Positions 55,922-64,000 of a DNA stretch of 64,000 nt are shown in pieces; the stretch's first letter is position 1; the number at the start of each line of letters is the position of its first letter. Below the pieces are notes generated by a model. The model was given only the letters and a program-made list of their open reading frames with translations, was not told where the DNA came from and did no database searches. The stretch spans positions 1-64,000 of the forward strand of contig JAQWTJ010000038.1 of the NCBI GenBank assembly GCA_029242765.1, in the 5' to 3' direction. Source of the stretch: Flavobacteriales bacterium (lineage in GTDB: Bacteria; Bacteroidota; Bacteroidia; Flavobacteriales_D; Sanyastnellaceae). The position numbers and the translations under genes are program-made.

Positions 55922-56691
55922 TCTGCGCGACCGACGTCCACAAGGCCTTTGGGGAGAAGGTGGTGCTCAACGGTGTATCCGCGGACTTCAAACCCGGTCA
56001 GGTGAATTTCATTATCGGCCGTTCAGGGTCTGGGAAATCAGTGCTCACCAAGTGTCTGGTAGGCTTGCTTGAGGTTGACCGCGGGTTGGTGACGTATTCC
56101 GGCCCCTCAGGCGATAGAGATTTTACAGCAATGCGTCCGCGCGAGCGGGAGGCGGTGCGCCATGAAATCGGGATGCTCTTTCAGGGCGGCGCATTGTTTG
56201 ACTCGATGACGGTCCGTGAAAATGTGATGTTTCCATTGACGATGTTCGCCAACTTAGACCCCGTTCAGATGGAGCGCCGCGTGCAGGAGTGTCTCCAGCG
56301 TGTCGAGCTCGGGGATTCAGGCCAATTTTTCCCCGCTGAAATCTCCGGGGGCATGCAAAAGCGCGTCGCACTGGCTCGCTCCATCGTTATGCGCCCACGC
56401 TTCTTGTTTTGCGATGAGCCCAATTCAGGCTTGGACCCCCAGACGGCTATTGTCATCGACACGCTCATTCGAGAGCTTACCCATGAATACGAGACGACCA
56501 CCGTGGTGGTGTCCCACGATATGAATAGCGTCATCGAAATCGGTGAGCACATTCACTTCGTTCACGACGGGGACATCCCTTGGACGGGCGACAGTGCGGC
56601 CATTTTGAGAGCCGAACTTCCCGCGCTCGAGGAATTCGTGTACGCCTCCGACTTGATGAAGGACGTGCGAAAAAAAATGCTCGGCTTGTGA
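55918..56691 (+). CDS. mlaF: MlaF-family ABC transporter ATP-binding protein
   Basis: GRSGSGKSVLTKCLVGLLEVDRG...ISGGMQKRVALARSIVMRPRFLFCDEPNSGLDP. Confidence 0.94.
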   Translation: MICATDVHKAFGEKVVLNGVSADFKPGQVNFIIGRSGSGKSVLTKCLVGLLEVDRGLVTYSGPSGDRDFTAMRPREREAVRHEIGMLFQGGALFDSMTVRENVMFPLTMFANLDPVQMERRVQECLQRVELGDSGQFFPAEISGGMQKRVALARSIVMRPRFLFCDEPNSGLDPQTAIVIDTLIRELTHEYETTTVVVSHDMNSVIEIGEHIHFVHDGDIPWTGDSAAILRAELPALEEFVYASDLMKDVRKKMLGL

Positions 56692-57380
56692 AAGGCTTCC
56701 AACGTCACGCCCCCCACCGCTTCAGCCATAACGAAATGCGCGCTCGACTGGCGGACTTTGAGCAGTCCCTGGAAAGCCGTCGCAGCGTCCGGAACTTCAG
56801 TTCGGACCCCGTCCCCATGGACATCATCGAGTCAGCTATTCGCATCGCATCGTCGGCTCCTTCGGGCGCGCACAAGCAGCCCTGGACGTTTTGTGTGGTG
56901 ACCGACCCGGTCCTCAAGTCGGCCATCCGCAAAGCGGCCGAGGCCGAAGAGCGCATCTCTTATGGAGGCCGCATGTCGAAGCGCTGGCTTGACGACCTGA
57001 AATTTGTGGGCACCGACCACAATAAACCCTTCATTGAGGACGCGCCAGCGCTGATTATCGTGTTCAAGCGTGTCTTTGAATGGGTTGATGGGGAGGGTGC
57101 TGATCGGCAGAAAGCGCCGAACTATTACGTGCCAGAAAGCGTCGGCATCGCCACAGGCTTCTTGCTCGTGGCTTTGCAGCAGGCCGGGCTGTCCGCCTTG
57201 ACCCACACGCCCTCTCCAATGAACTTTTTGGGCGAGCTTCTTCGGCGCCCGGACAACGAGCGCGCTTTTTTGAATATCCCGGTGGGATGGCCAGCTGAAG
57301 GGGCAGAAGTGCCTATAATTCACCGTAAATCTATGGATACGGTTCTGGCCCAATACTCCGAAATTGACAATGAGAAGTGA
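56688..57380 (+). CDS. Nitroreductase family protein (iodotyrosine deiodinase-like)
   Basis: FSHNEMRARLADFEQSLESRRSVRNFSSDPVPMDIIESAIRIASSAPSGAHKQPWTFCVV; GTG start at 56688 overlaps the mlaF stop. Confidence 0.87.
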   Translation: MKGFQRHAPHRFSHNEMRARLADFEQSLESRRSVRNFSSDPVPMDIIESAIRIASSAPSGAHKQPWTFCVVTDPVLKSAIRKAAEAEERISYGGRMSKRWLDDLKFVGTDHNKPFIEDAPALIIVFKRVFEWVDGEGADRQKAPNYYVPESVGIATGFLLVALQQAGLSALTHTPSPMNFLGELLRRPDNERAFLNIPVGWPAEGAEVPIIHRKSMDTVLAQYSEIDNEK

Positions 57381-57468
57381 TTAATTGGTTGAATGTAAGA
57401 GGATTACGGCTTATACACGAACATTCCAAGGGTGTGTGCTTGTTGGCGTGGAATGCGTTTACTTTGCA

Positions 57469-57476
57469 GCGCAATT
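57469..57476 (+). promoter_or_regulatory. Candidate -7 box TTACTTTG upstream of acpP
   Basis: One mismatch to TAnnTTTG, 22 nt from the ATG. Confidence 0.35.
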
Positions 57477-57498
57477 GGCAAAAAAATTGAGTAGCGCT

Positions 57499-57732
57499 AT
57501 GTCTAGTATTCGTGAAAAAGTAACAGCAATCATCGTCGACAAACTCGGCGTCGATGCATCAGAGATTAACGACGAGGCCGGCTTCACCAATGATTTGGGA
57601 GCAGATTCTCTTGACACCGTTGAGTTGATCATGGAATTCGAGAAGGAATTCAACATCGCTATTCCGGATGATCAGGCTGAGAAGATTGGCACGGTTGGAC
57701 AGGCCGTCGAGTACATCGAGGCGACCGTCTAA
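57499..57732 (+). CDS. acpP: Acyl carrier protein
   Basis: [58 protein letters not shown]. Confidence 0.98.
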   Translation: MSSIREKVTAIIVDKLGVDASEINDEAGFTNDLGADSLDTVELIMEFEKEFNIAIPDDQAEKIGTVGQAVEYIEATV

Positions 57733-57744
57733 TTCAGCCCTGAG

Positions 57745-58992
57745 GTGGAGCTGAAGCGGGTCGTTATCACGGGTGCCGGGTGCTTGACACCTCTGGGCAA
57801 CGATGTAGCGACATTTTTTGAGGCGCTCAAGAATGGTGAAAGTGGCGCAGGCCCGATCACACATTTTGATGCCACCCATTTCAAAACCCAGTTCGCATGT
57901 GAGCTGAAGGGGTACGACCCACTGGACCACTTCGATCGGAAGACGGCCCGGAAGCTCGATCCTTTTGCTCAGTATGCAATGGTAGCAGCCCGCCAGGCTG
58001 TGAGCCACGCTGGCCTTGACGCAGAGGGCATTGACCTGGATCGCGTGGGCGTAATTTGGGGCAGTGGCATCGGCGGGCTGTTCACCTTTCAAGAAGAGGT
58101 GCGCAACTACGCCAATGGTGACGGTACGCCTCGCTTCAACCCTTTCTTTATCCCGAAAATGATTGGAGACATTGCTGCGGGGCAAATTTCCATCGAATTC
58201 GGGTTCCGCGGTCCGAATTACGGCTGTGTTTCGGCGTGCGCAAGTGCGACGAATGCTGTCATCGATGCGTTCACAACCATCCGCATGGGCAAGGCCGATG
58301 CGATTGTAACGGGCGGATCTGAGGCGGCTTGCGTGGAGGCCGGCATCGGGGGCTTCGGTGCGATGAAGGCACTGTCCACACGCAACGATGATCCGCAAGG
58401 GGCTTCGCGTCCTTTTGACGTGACGCGCGATGGCTTTGTTTTGGGCGAAGGTTCGGGTGCCATGGTGCTCGAGTCACTTGAGCATGCTCAAGCGCGCGGA
58501 GCAAACATTTTGTGCGAGGTTATGGGTGGCGGCGCTTCGGGTGACGCGCACCATTTAACAGCACCCCACCCGGAGGGCACAGGCGCCATTCGTGTGATGC
58601 GGGCCACATTGGAAGATGCGGATATGCAGCCCGATGAAGTGGATTATATCAACGTGCACGGCACCTCGACACCACTTGGCGATTTGGCAGAAGTCAAAGC
58701 AATCGAGGAGGTCTTCGGCGACCACGCCTACAAGTTGAGCATCTCGAGCACCAAATCCATGACGGGCCATTTGCTGGGAGCGGCTGGCGCGGTGGAACTG
58801 CTCGCCTGCGTCTTGTCTTTGCAGGAGCAGATTATCCCACCGACAATCAATTCGAGCGAGCCGGACCCTGCGCTGAATCTCGAATTGGACTTCACGTTCA
58901 ACACGGCCAAAAAGCGCGAAGTGCGCGCGGCTCTCTCGAACACCTTCGGCTTTGGCGGTCACAACGCTTGTGTGATCATTCGTAAATTTTGA
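57745..58992 (+). CDS. fabF: Beta-ketoacyl-ACP synthase II (GTG start)
   Basis: RVVITGAGCLTPLGNDVATFFEALKNGESGAGPIT...VSACASATNAVIDAFTTIRMG...NTFGFGGHNACVIIRKF. Confidence 0.97.
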   Translation: MELKRVVITGAGCLTPLGNDVATFFEALKNGESGAGPITHFDATHFKTQFACELKGYDPLDHFDRKTARKLDPFAQYAMVAARQAVSHAGLDAEGIDLDRVGVIWGSGIGGLFTFQEEVRNYANGDGTPRFNPFFIPKMIGDIAAGQISIEFGFRGPNYGCVSACASATNAVIDAFTTIRMGKADAIVTGGSEAACVEAGIGGFGAMKALSTRNDDPQGASRPFDVTRDGFVLGEGSGAMVLESLEHAQARGANILCEVMGGGASGDAHHLTAPHPEGTGAIRVMRATLEDADMQPDEVDYINVHGTSTPLGDLAEVKAIEEVFGDHAYKLSISSTKSMTGHLLGAAGAVELLACVLSLQEQIIPPTINSSEPDPALNLELDFTFNTAKKREVRAALSNTFGFGGHNACVIIRKF

Positions 58993-59699
58993 TGCGCCTT
59001 TTTAAAAAGGTCAGCCAGCGCGAAACGGAAGTTCGGGCCTATATCAAGCAGCATTTTGGGGTTCGTGTCAAGCGCATTGAGAATTATATGGAAGCCCTAC
59101 GCCACAGCAGTTCGCTTGAGGTACAAGGCGGTGGAGTGAGCAATGAACGCCTGGAGTTTTTAGGCGACGCAGTGCTGGATATGATCGTGGTGGACGACCT
59201 CTACCACCGCTTCCCCGATGAAGACGAAGGGGGGCTTACACAGATGAAATCGCGGGTGGTCAGCCGCACCACTTTAAATGGGTTGGGCAAGGCCATTGAA
59301 TTGGTCGAAATGATGGACTTGCAGATGGGCAGCAATGAGGTCCATGCGAGTATTTATGGCAATGCTTTTGAAGCCGTTGTGGGTGCGGTGTATCTGGATT
59401 TGGGATACAAGCAAACCAGAGCAAGTGTCAACCGATTATTTGAGGAATATGACATACAGGGCCGCATTCACCAGACGGTGGACTTCAAGAGCAAGCTCTA
59501 TGAGTGGTGCCAAAAGCGCCGCAAGAGCATTGAGTTTGAAGTGGTCCGGACCTTTCATCAAAGCGGCCAGAACAAGTATGAAATGCAGGTGCGCATAGCG
59601 GGCAAGGTGCGCGGGAAAGCTGTGGGGACGTCAAAGAAGTTGGCAGAACAAGGTGCCGCGCGCATCGCCTGTGAGCATATCTTCGGTCCGCAGAACTGA
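58992..59699 (+). CDS. rnc: Ribonuclease III
   Basis: NERLEFLGDAVLDMIVVDDLYHRFPDEDEGGLTQMKSRVVS...NAFEAVVGAVYLDLGY plus dsRBD. Confidence 0.96.
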   Translation: MRLFKKVSQRETEVRAYIKQHFGVRVKRIENYMEALRHSSSLEVQGGGVSNERLEFLGDAVLDMIVVDDLYHRFPDEDEGGLTQMKSRVVSRTTLNGLGKAIELVEMMDLQMGSNEVHASIYGNAFEAVVGAVYLDLGYKQTRASVNRLFEEYDIQGRIHQTVDFKSKLYEWCQKRRKSIEFEVVRTFHQSGQNKYEMQVRIAGKVRGKAVGTSKKLAEQGAARIACEHIFGPQN

Positions 59700-59712
59700 T
59701 GCCCCGACCCCT

Positions 59713-60126
59713 ATGGCGACCACTTTGCGTCTAGATATTGAGGAGGAATACACCTTCAAAGTAATCGGCGTGACGTGCGCAGATGAAGGGGCTAGGTTTT
59801 GTGGAAATGTGAATCGCAGCCTCGGGATTGACCTGGCTTACCACGGTGAAATTGAGGCAGAGAATCGCGCGGGCCGTACCACACATGCCATTTGGAGGCA
59901 TGAAGACCTCAGGGAATGGACCCTGGATGTGGTGTGGAATCGCATGGCCGACGGGGCAATGATCCCCGTGCTCCAGCATTTCGATTTTCTTGTTCGCGTG
60001 GAATCCCATTTCGGTGACCACGGGCAAGAGCTGTTGAAGTCATTGCGGTTGGTTCGAAACGTGACCTCGTGCTTTGCAGTTGAACTCGAAAAATTGCCGG
60101 CGGCTCACCACCTTGATTTCGATTGA
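59713..60126 (+). CDS. IPExxxVDY family protein
   Basis: ~137 aa, IPVLQHFDFLVRVE near the C-terminus; position between rnc and pyk is the usual context in Bacteroidota. Confidence 0.7.
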   Translation: MATTLRLDIEEEYTFKVIGVTCADEGARFCGNVNRSLGIDLAYHGEIEAENRAGRTTHAIWRHEDLREWTLDVVWNRMADGAMIPVLQHFDFLVRVESHFGDHGQELLKSLRLVRNVTSCFAVELEKLPAAHHLDFD

Positions 60127-60161
60127 AATTGGGATGGGAATGATATGATAAAGAGAGAATA

Positions 60162-61577
60162 ATGAGAGCCACTAAAATTGTTGCAACGGTCGGTCCGGCC
60201 TCTTCATCCCTGGAAGTGATTCGAGAGATGGTGAAGGAGGGGGTCAATGTGATGCGCCTGAATTTCTCACATGGCGTGTACGATGACCATGCGGCGGTGG
60301 TCAATGCCGTTCGAAAGGTGGACGCTGAGCTCGGCACCAACACGGCGCTGCTTGCCGATTTGCAAGGCCCGAAGATTCGGGTTGGAGCCATGACTGAAGG
60401 TGCTTTGCTTGTGGACGGTGCTGAGTTTGAGTTTCGCGTGGGCGAAGGCGAAGGCTGTGCCGAATATGCGTACACCACTTATCCTGATTTTGCGGGCGAC
60501 GTTAAGCCGGGCGAGCCGGTGCTGCTGGACGATGGAAAACTGCGGCTTGAAGTGTTGTCAACCGACGGGAAAAAGAAGGTGACATGCCGCGTAATCCACG
60601 GGGGATTGCTGTCTTCTCGCAAGGGCATCAATTTACCCAACACCGAGATTTCACTTCCGAGTTTAACCGAGAAGGACTGCGAGGATTTAGACTTTGCTCT
60701 GAGTATAGATGTGGATTGGATCGGGCTGAGTTTTGTGCGATCGGCGCAGGACATCACCGACTTGCGCGCTATCATCAATGGCCAGCAAAAGCACGCGCGG
60801 ATTGTCGCGAAGATTGAGAAGCTCGAGGCGGTGGAACAGCTGCAGCAAATCGTTCATCAGACCGACGCGGTAATGGTGGCCCGGGGTGATTTGGGCGTGG
60901 AGGTGCCTATGGAGCGCGTGCCTCTGATTCAGAAGCGCATCATCGAATTGTGCTTGCGGGGGAGCAAGCCGGTCATTGTGGCCACGCAGATGATGGAGTC
61001 GATGATTGAGAACATCGCACCCACCCGAGCCGAAGTCAACGATGTAGCCAATGCCGTGCTCGATGGCGCCGATGCGGTGATGCTCAGCGGTGAAACTTCG
61101 GTGGGACAGCACCCCGTCGAGGTGATACGCGCCATGCGATCGATTATCGAAGAGGTTGAGAAAGAGGATCATATTTACTACTCAGAGAGGCCACCGGCGG
61201 AGAGTGAATCGGAACGCTTCATCTCGGACCACATCTGTTACAACGCCTGTCGATTGGCAAAAAGAACGGGTGCACGAGCGATCATCACTATGTCCTACTC
61301 GGGCTACACGGCCTACAAGGTTTCCGGCCAACGTCCGCGCTGCCCCATCATCGTGTTCACCGGGAACAAGGCGATCTTGGGACAAGTTTCATTGGCCTGG
61401 GGTGTAACGGCTTACCCCTACACGAAGATGATTTCCACCGATCACACGATTTCGGACGTGAAGCGCATTTTGTATCGAGATGGGCGGGTGGTGGACGGCG
61501 ACCTCATCATCCATATTGCGTCCATGCCCATTGGCGAATCCGGCATGACGAACATGCTCAAGCTCGACCGAATCTGA
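60162..61577 (+). CDS. pyk: Pyruvate kinase
   Basis: RATKIVATVGPASSSLEVIREMVKEGVNVMRLNFSHG...VMVARGDLGVEVPMERVPLIQKRII...GSKPVIVATQMMESMI. Confidence 0.97.
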   Translation: MRATKIVATVGPASSSLEVIREMVKEGVNVMRLNFSHGVYDDHAAVVNAVRKVDAELGTNTALLADLQGPKIRVGAMTEGALLVDGAEFEFRVGEGEGCAEYAYTTYPDFAGDVKPGEPVLLDDGKLRLEVLSTDGKKKVTCRVIHGGLLSSRKGINLPNTEISLPSLTEKDCEDLDFALSIDVDWIGLSFVRSAQDITDLRAIINGQQKHARIVAKIEKLEAVEQLQQIVHQTDAVMVARGDLGVEVPMERVPLIQKRIIELCLRGSKPVIVATQMMESMIENIAPTRAEVNDVANAVLDGADAVMLSGETSVGQHPVEVIRAMRSIIEEVEKEDHIYYSERPPAESESERFISDHICYNACRLAKRTGARAIITMSYSGYTAYKVSGQRPRCPIIVFTGNKAILGQVSLAWGVTAYPYTKMISTDHTISDVKRILYRDGRVVDGDLIIHIASMPIGESGMTNMLKLDRI

Positions 61578-61654
61578 CGCCGAAAACGGTGTGAAAAGTG
61601 GCGTGAAAAGCGGGCTTATCTTCGCGCAAGTTTCAATTGCTTTGAACGCGTAGT

Positions 61655-64000
61655 ATGGCACATGAATTTCCCAGCCGGGGCTCCTTGAATCTTCCCGAAG
61701 TTATGCGCGATGTCCAGGCGCAGTGGGACGCCGAGGACGTGTTTCGTCGCAGCGTAAGCGAGCGACCCAAGGAAAACAGCTTCGTTTTCTATGAGGGCCC
61801 CCCATCGGCCAACGGCCAGCCCGGCATCCACCACGTGATGGGCCGCGCAATCAAGGATATTTTTTGCCGGTTTCAAACGCTCCAAGGCAAGCGGGTTGAA
61901 CGCAAGGCGGGCTGGGATACGCACGGCTTGCCTGTGGAGTTGAGTGTTGAGAAAGAGTTGGGCATCACCAAGGAGGACATCGGCACCAAGCTCTCGGTTG
62001 AGGATTACAACGCCGCTTGCCGCAAGACCGTGATGCGTTACACGGACCGCTGGAATGCGTTGACCCGGGAGATGGGCTATTGGGTGGATATGGAGTCGCC
62101 CTACATCACGTACGAGAGCAAGTACATCGAGTCGGTATGGTGGCTTTTAGCCCAATTGTATAAGCGCGATTACATTTATAAGGGCTACACGATTCAACCC
62201 TTTAGCCCCAAGGCGGGCACGGGTTTGAGCACGCACGAATTGAACCAACCGGGGGCCTACCAAGACGTGACGGACACAACCGTGATTGCGCAGTTTCGCT
62301 TGGTCGGAACGAGTGCAGAGCGGCTTCTGGGTCTGGATGGCGTTGCGACGGGCGTGTCGGACAGCGGACTCACGGGGCCGGTCGACTTGCTGGCCTGGAC
62401 CACCACGCCGTGGACGCTGCCGTCGAACACGGCATTGACTGTGGGCGCGAAGATTGACTATGTGGTGGTGGCCACGTGCAATCGCTACACTCAGGAGGCC
62501 GGCCTTGTGGTGCTGGCCGAGGCGTTGTACTCAAAGCAATTCGAGGAAAAAAACGCACCGCAGGGAGAGATCGTCGGGCGTGTGAAGGGGGCTGATTTGG
62601 TCGGCCTTCGGTACGAACAGTTGATCGATTGGGCGCAGCCGATGGGTTCGCCCGAGGCGCCCGCTGAGGCCGCGTTTCAAGTCATCGCTGGAGATTTTGT
62701 GACGACCGAAGATGGAACGGGAATCGTGCACACGGCGCCGACCTTTGGTGCGGATGATGCGCGGGTGGCTGCGGCTGCGGGCGTGCCGCCGATGTTGGTT
62801 GCTGATGACGTGGCCGCTGCACCGGGGTCTAGCGCAGGTTCTGGCGGGGGGATGCCGTTGGTGGACCGCAGGGGCCGCTTCATCGGGTGCTGTGGGCCGA
62901 TGGCCGGGCGGTATGTAAGGAACGAGTATTACGATGAGGGCCAAGCTCCTGATCGCTCTGTTGATGTGGAGATTGCGATTGAATTGAAGACGCGCGGCCG
63001 GGCTTTCAAAGTCGAGAAGTACACCCACAGTTATCCGCATTGTTGGAGGACGGACAAGCCCATTTTGTACTACCCTATGGACAGCTGGTTTGTCCGGGCG
63101 ACGGCGGCCAAGGAGCGTATGATGGAGTTGAACAAGACCATCTTGTGGAAGCCAGCATCAACGGGAACGGGCCGCTTTGGTAAATGGCTGGAAAACCTGA
63201 ATGATTGGAATTTGAGCCGCTCACGATTCTGGGGGATCCCTATTCCAATTTGGCGGACCGAGGATGGCGATGAAGCCCTATGCATCGAGTCTGTGGAACA
63301 ATTGAAGGCGGCGTGCGATGAAGCGGTGCTGGCCGGTGTGATGGCTCAGAACCCACTGGCGGACTTTGCACCGGGCGATATGTCGGCTGAGAATTACGAA
63401 GGGGTTGACTTGCACAAGCACCGTATGGACGACATCGTCCTGGTTTCAAGCGATGGTCGTCCGATGAAGCGCGAGGCAGATTTGATTGACGTGTGGTTCG
63501 ATTCAGGGAGCATGCCATACGCTCAAGGCCACTATCCTTTTGAGTCGCCCGAACGCATTGACCAAGGCACGGCTTTTCCAGCAGACTTTATTGCTGAGGG
63601 TGTGGATCAAACGCGGGGCTGGTTTTACACCTTGCACGCCATTGCTGTGATGGTGTTCGACAGCGTGGCGTACAAATCGGTGGTGTCCAATGGTCTGGTG
63701 CTGGACAAGCACGGTGTCAAGATGTCGAAGCGCCTAGGCAATACGGTGGATCCTTTTGAGACAATTGGCAAGTATGGCGCGGATGCAACCCGGTGGTATA
63801 TGGTGACCAATGCCCAACCTTGGGACAACTTGCGTTTTGACATTGAAGGCATCGGGGAGGTGCAGCGCAAGTTCTTCGGGACGCTGCACAACACGTATGC
63901 CTTCTTTGCTATGTATGCTCAGATTGATGAGTTCCAACCCCATGTTGACAAGGGCAATTCGGGCCCTATAAGCGTCGCAGATCGACCGGAAATTGACCGT
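61655..64000 (+). CDS. ileS: Isoleucyl-tRNA synthetase (partial, runs off right edge)
   Basis: Hand translation from ATG 61655: FVFYEGPPSANGQPGIHHVMGRAIKDIFCRFQTLQGKRVERKAGWDTHGLPVELSVEKELGI...VKMSKRLGNTVDPFE; open at the edge so missing from the ORF track. Confidence 0.95.
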   Translation, partial: MAHEFPSRGSLNLPEVMRDVQAQWDAEDVFRRSVSERPKENSFVFYEGPPSANGQPGIHHVMGRAIKDIFCRFQTLQGKRVERKAGWDTHGLPVELSVEKELGITKEDIGTKLSVEDYNAACRKTVMRYTDRWNALTREMGYWVDMESPYITYESKYIESVWWLLAQLYKRDYIYKGYTIQPFSPKAGTGLSTHELNQPGAYQDVTDTTVIAQFRLVGTSAERLLGLDGVATGVSDSGLTGPVDLLAWTTTPWTLPSNTALTVGAKIDYVVVATCNRYTQEAGLVVLAEALYSKQFEEKNAPQGEIVGRVKGADLVGLRYEQLIDWAQPMGSPEAPAEAAFQVIAGDFVTTEDGTGIVHTAPTFGADDARVAAAAGVPPMLVADDVAAAPGSSAGSGGGMPLVDRRGRFIGCCGPMAGRYVRNEYYDEGQAPDRSVDVEIAIELKTRGRAFKVEKYTHSYPHCWRTDKPILYYPMDSWFVRATAAKERMMELNKTILWKPASTGTGRFGKWLENLNDWNLSRSRFWGIPIPIWRTEDGDEALCIESVEQLKAACDEAVLAGVMAQNPLADFAPGDMSAENYEGVDLHKHRMDDIVLVSSDGRPMKREADLIDVWFDSGSMPYAQGHYPFESPERIDQGTAFPADFIAEGVDQTRGWFYTLHAIAVMVFDSVAYKSVVSNGLVLDKHGVKMSKRLGNTVDPFETIGKYGADATRWYMVTNAQPWDNLRFDIEGIGEVQRKFFGTLHNTYAFFAMYAQIDEFQPHVDKGNSGPISVADRPEIDR

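Noticed and set aside
1-64000. Toxin-antitoxin, restriction-modification, phage, transposon, retron or other defence modules
   Set aside because: Looked for on both strands in the translations; no transposase, integrase, methyltransferase, nuclease-toxin, reverse transcriptase or NLR-type signatures were seen.

Overview
64 kb chromosomal window with a gene complement typical of Bacteroidota, Flavobacteriales-like (inferred from a T9SS sorting domain, DUF4292, an IPExxxVDY-like protein, a zinc-ligand-less DnaG, and TAnnTTTG promoter-like boxes). Most of it is core genome: feoA/feoB, an EnvC-like M23 protein, DUF4292, a TPR lipoprotein, a nucleotidyltransferase, hppD-hmgA, a polyprenyl synthase, yicC-gmk-nadD, pth, rplY, prs, a histidine kinase/response regulator pair, dnaG, recJ, an OmpA-family protein, an aldehyde dehydrogenase, leuS, a DUF349 protein, recX, prfB, fumC, a mannose-1-P guanylyltransferase, mlaEF, a nitroreductase, acpP-fabF-rnc, pyk and ileS, plus tRNA-Val(GAC) and tRNA-Gln(UUG). 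CDSs run off both edges: a PKD-type secreted protein at the left and ileS at the right. Both are missing from the ORF track because they are open-ended. The most unusual part is a surface-protein locus at 31.9-43.5 kb. It has a free-standing SHAEG/YadA-head-like repeat protein and a ~3,458-aa T9SS adhesin. The adhesin has about 14 GCTDxxACNF/TSP3-like repeats, about 21 HYR-like repeats, and two duplicated modules I do not recognise. A perfect 12-bp direct repeat with 21-bp periodicity lies just upstream of the adhesin gene. I found no CRISPR array, rRNA, transposase, integrase, phage or recognisable defence system. All calls come from reading the sequence; no database searches were run.
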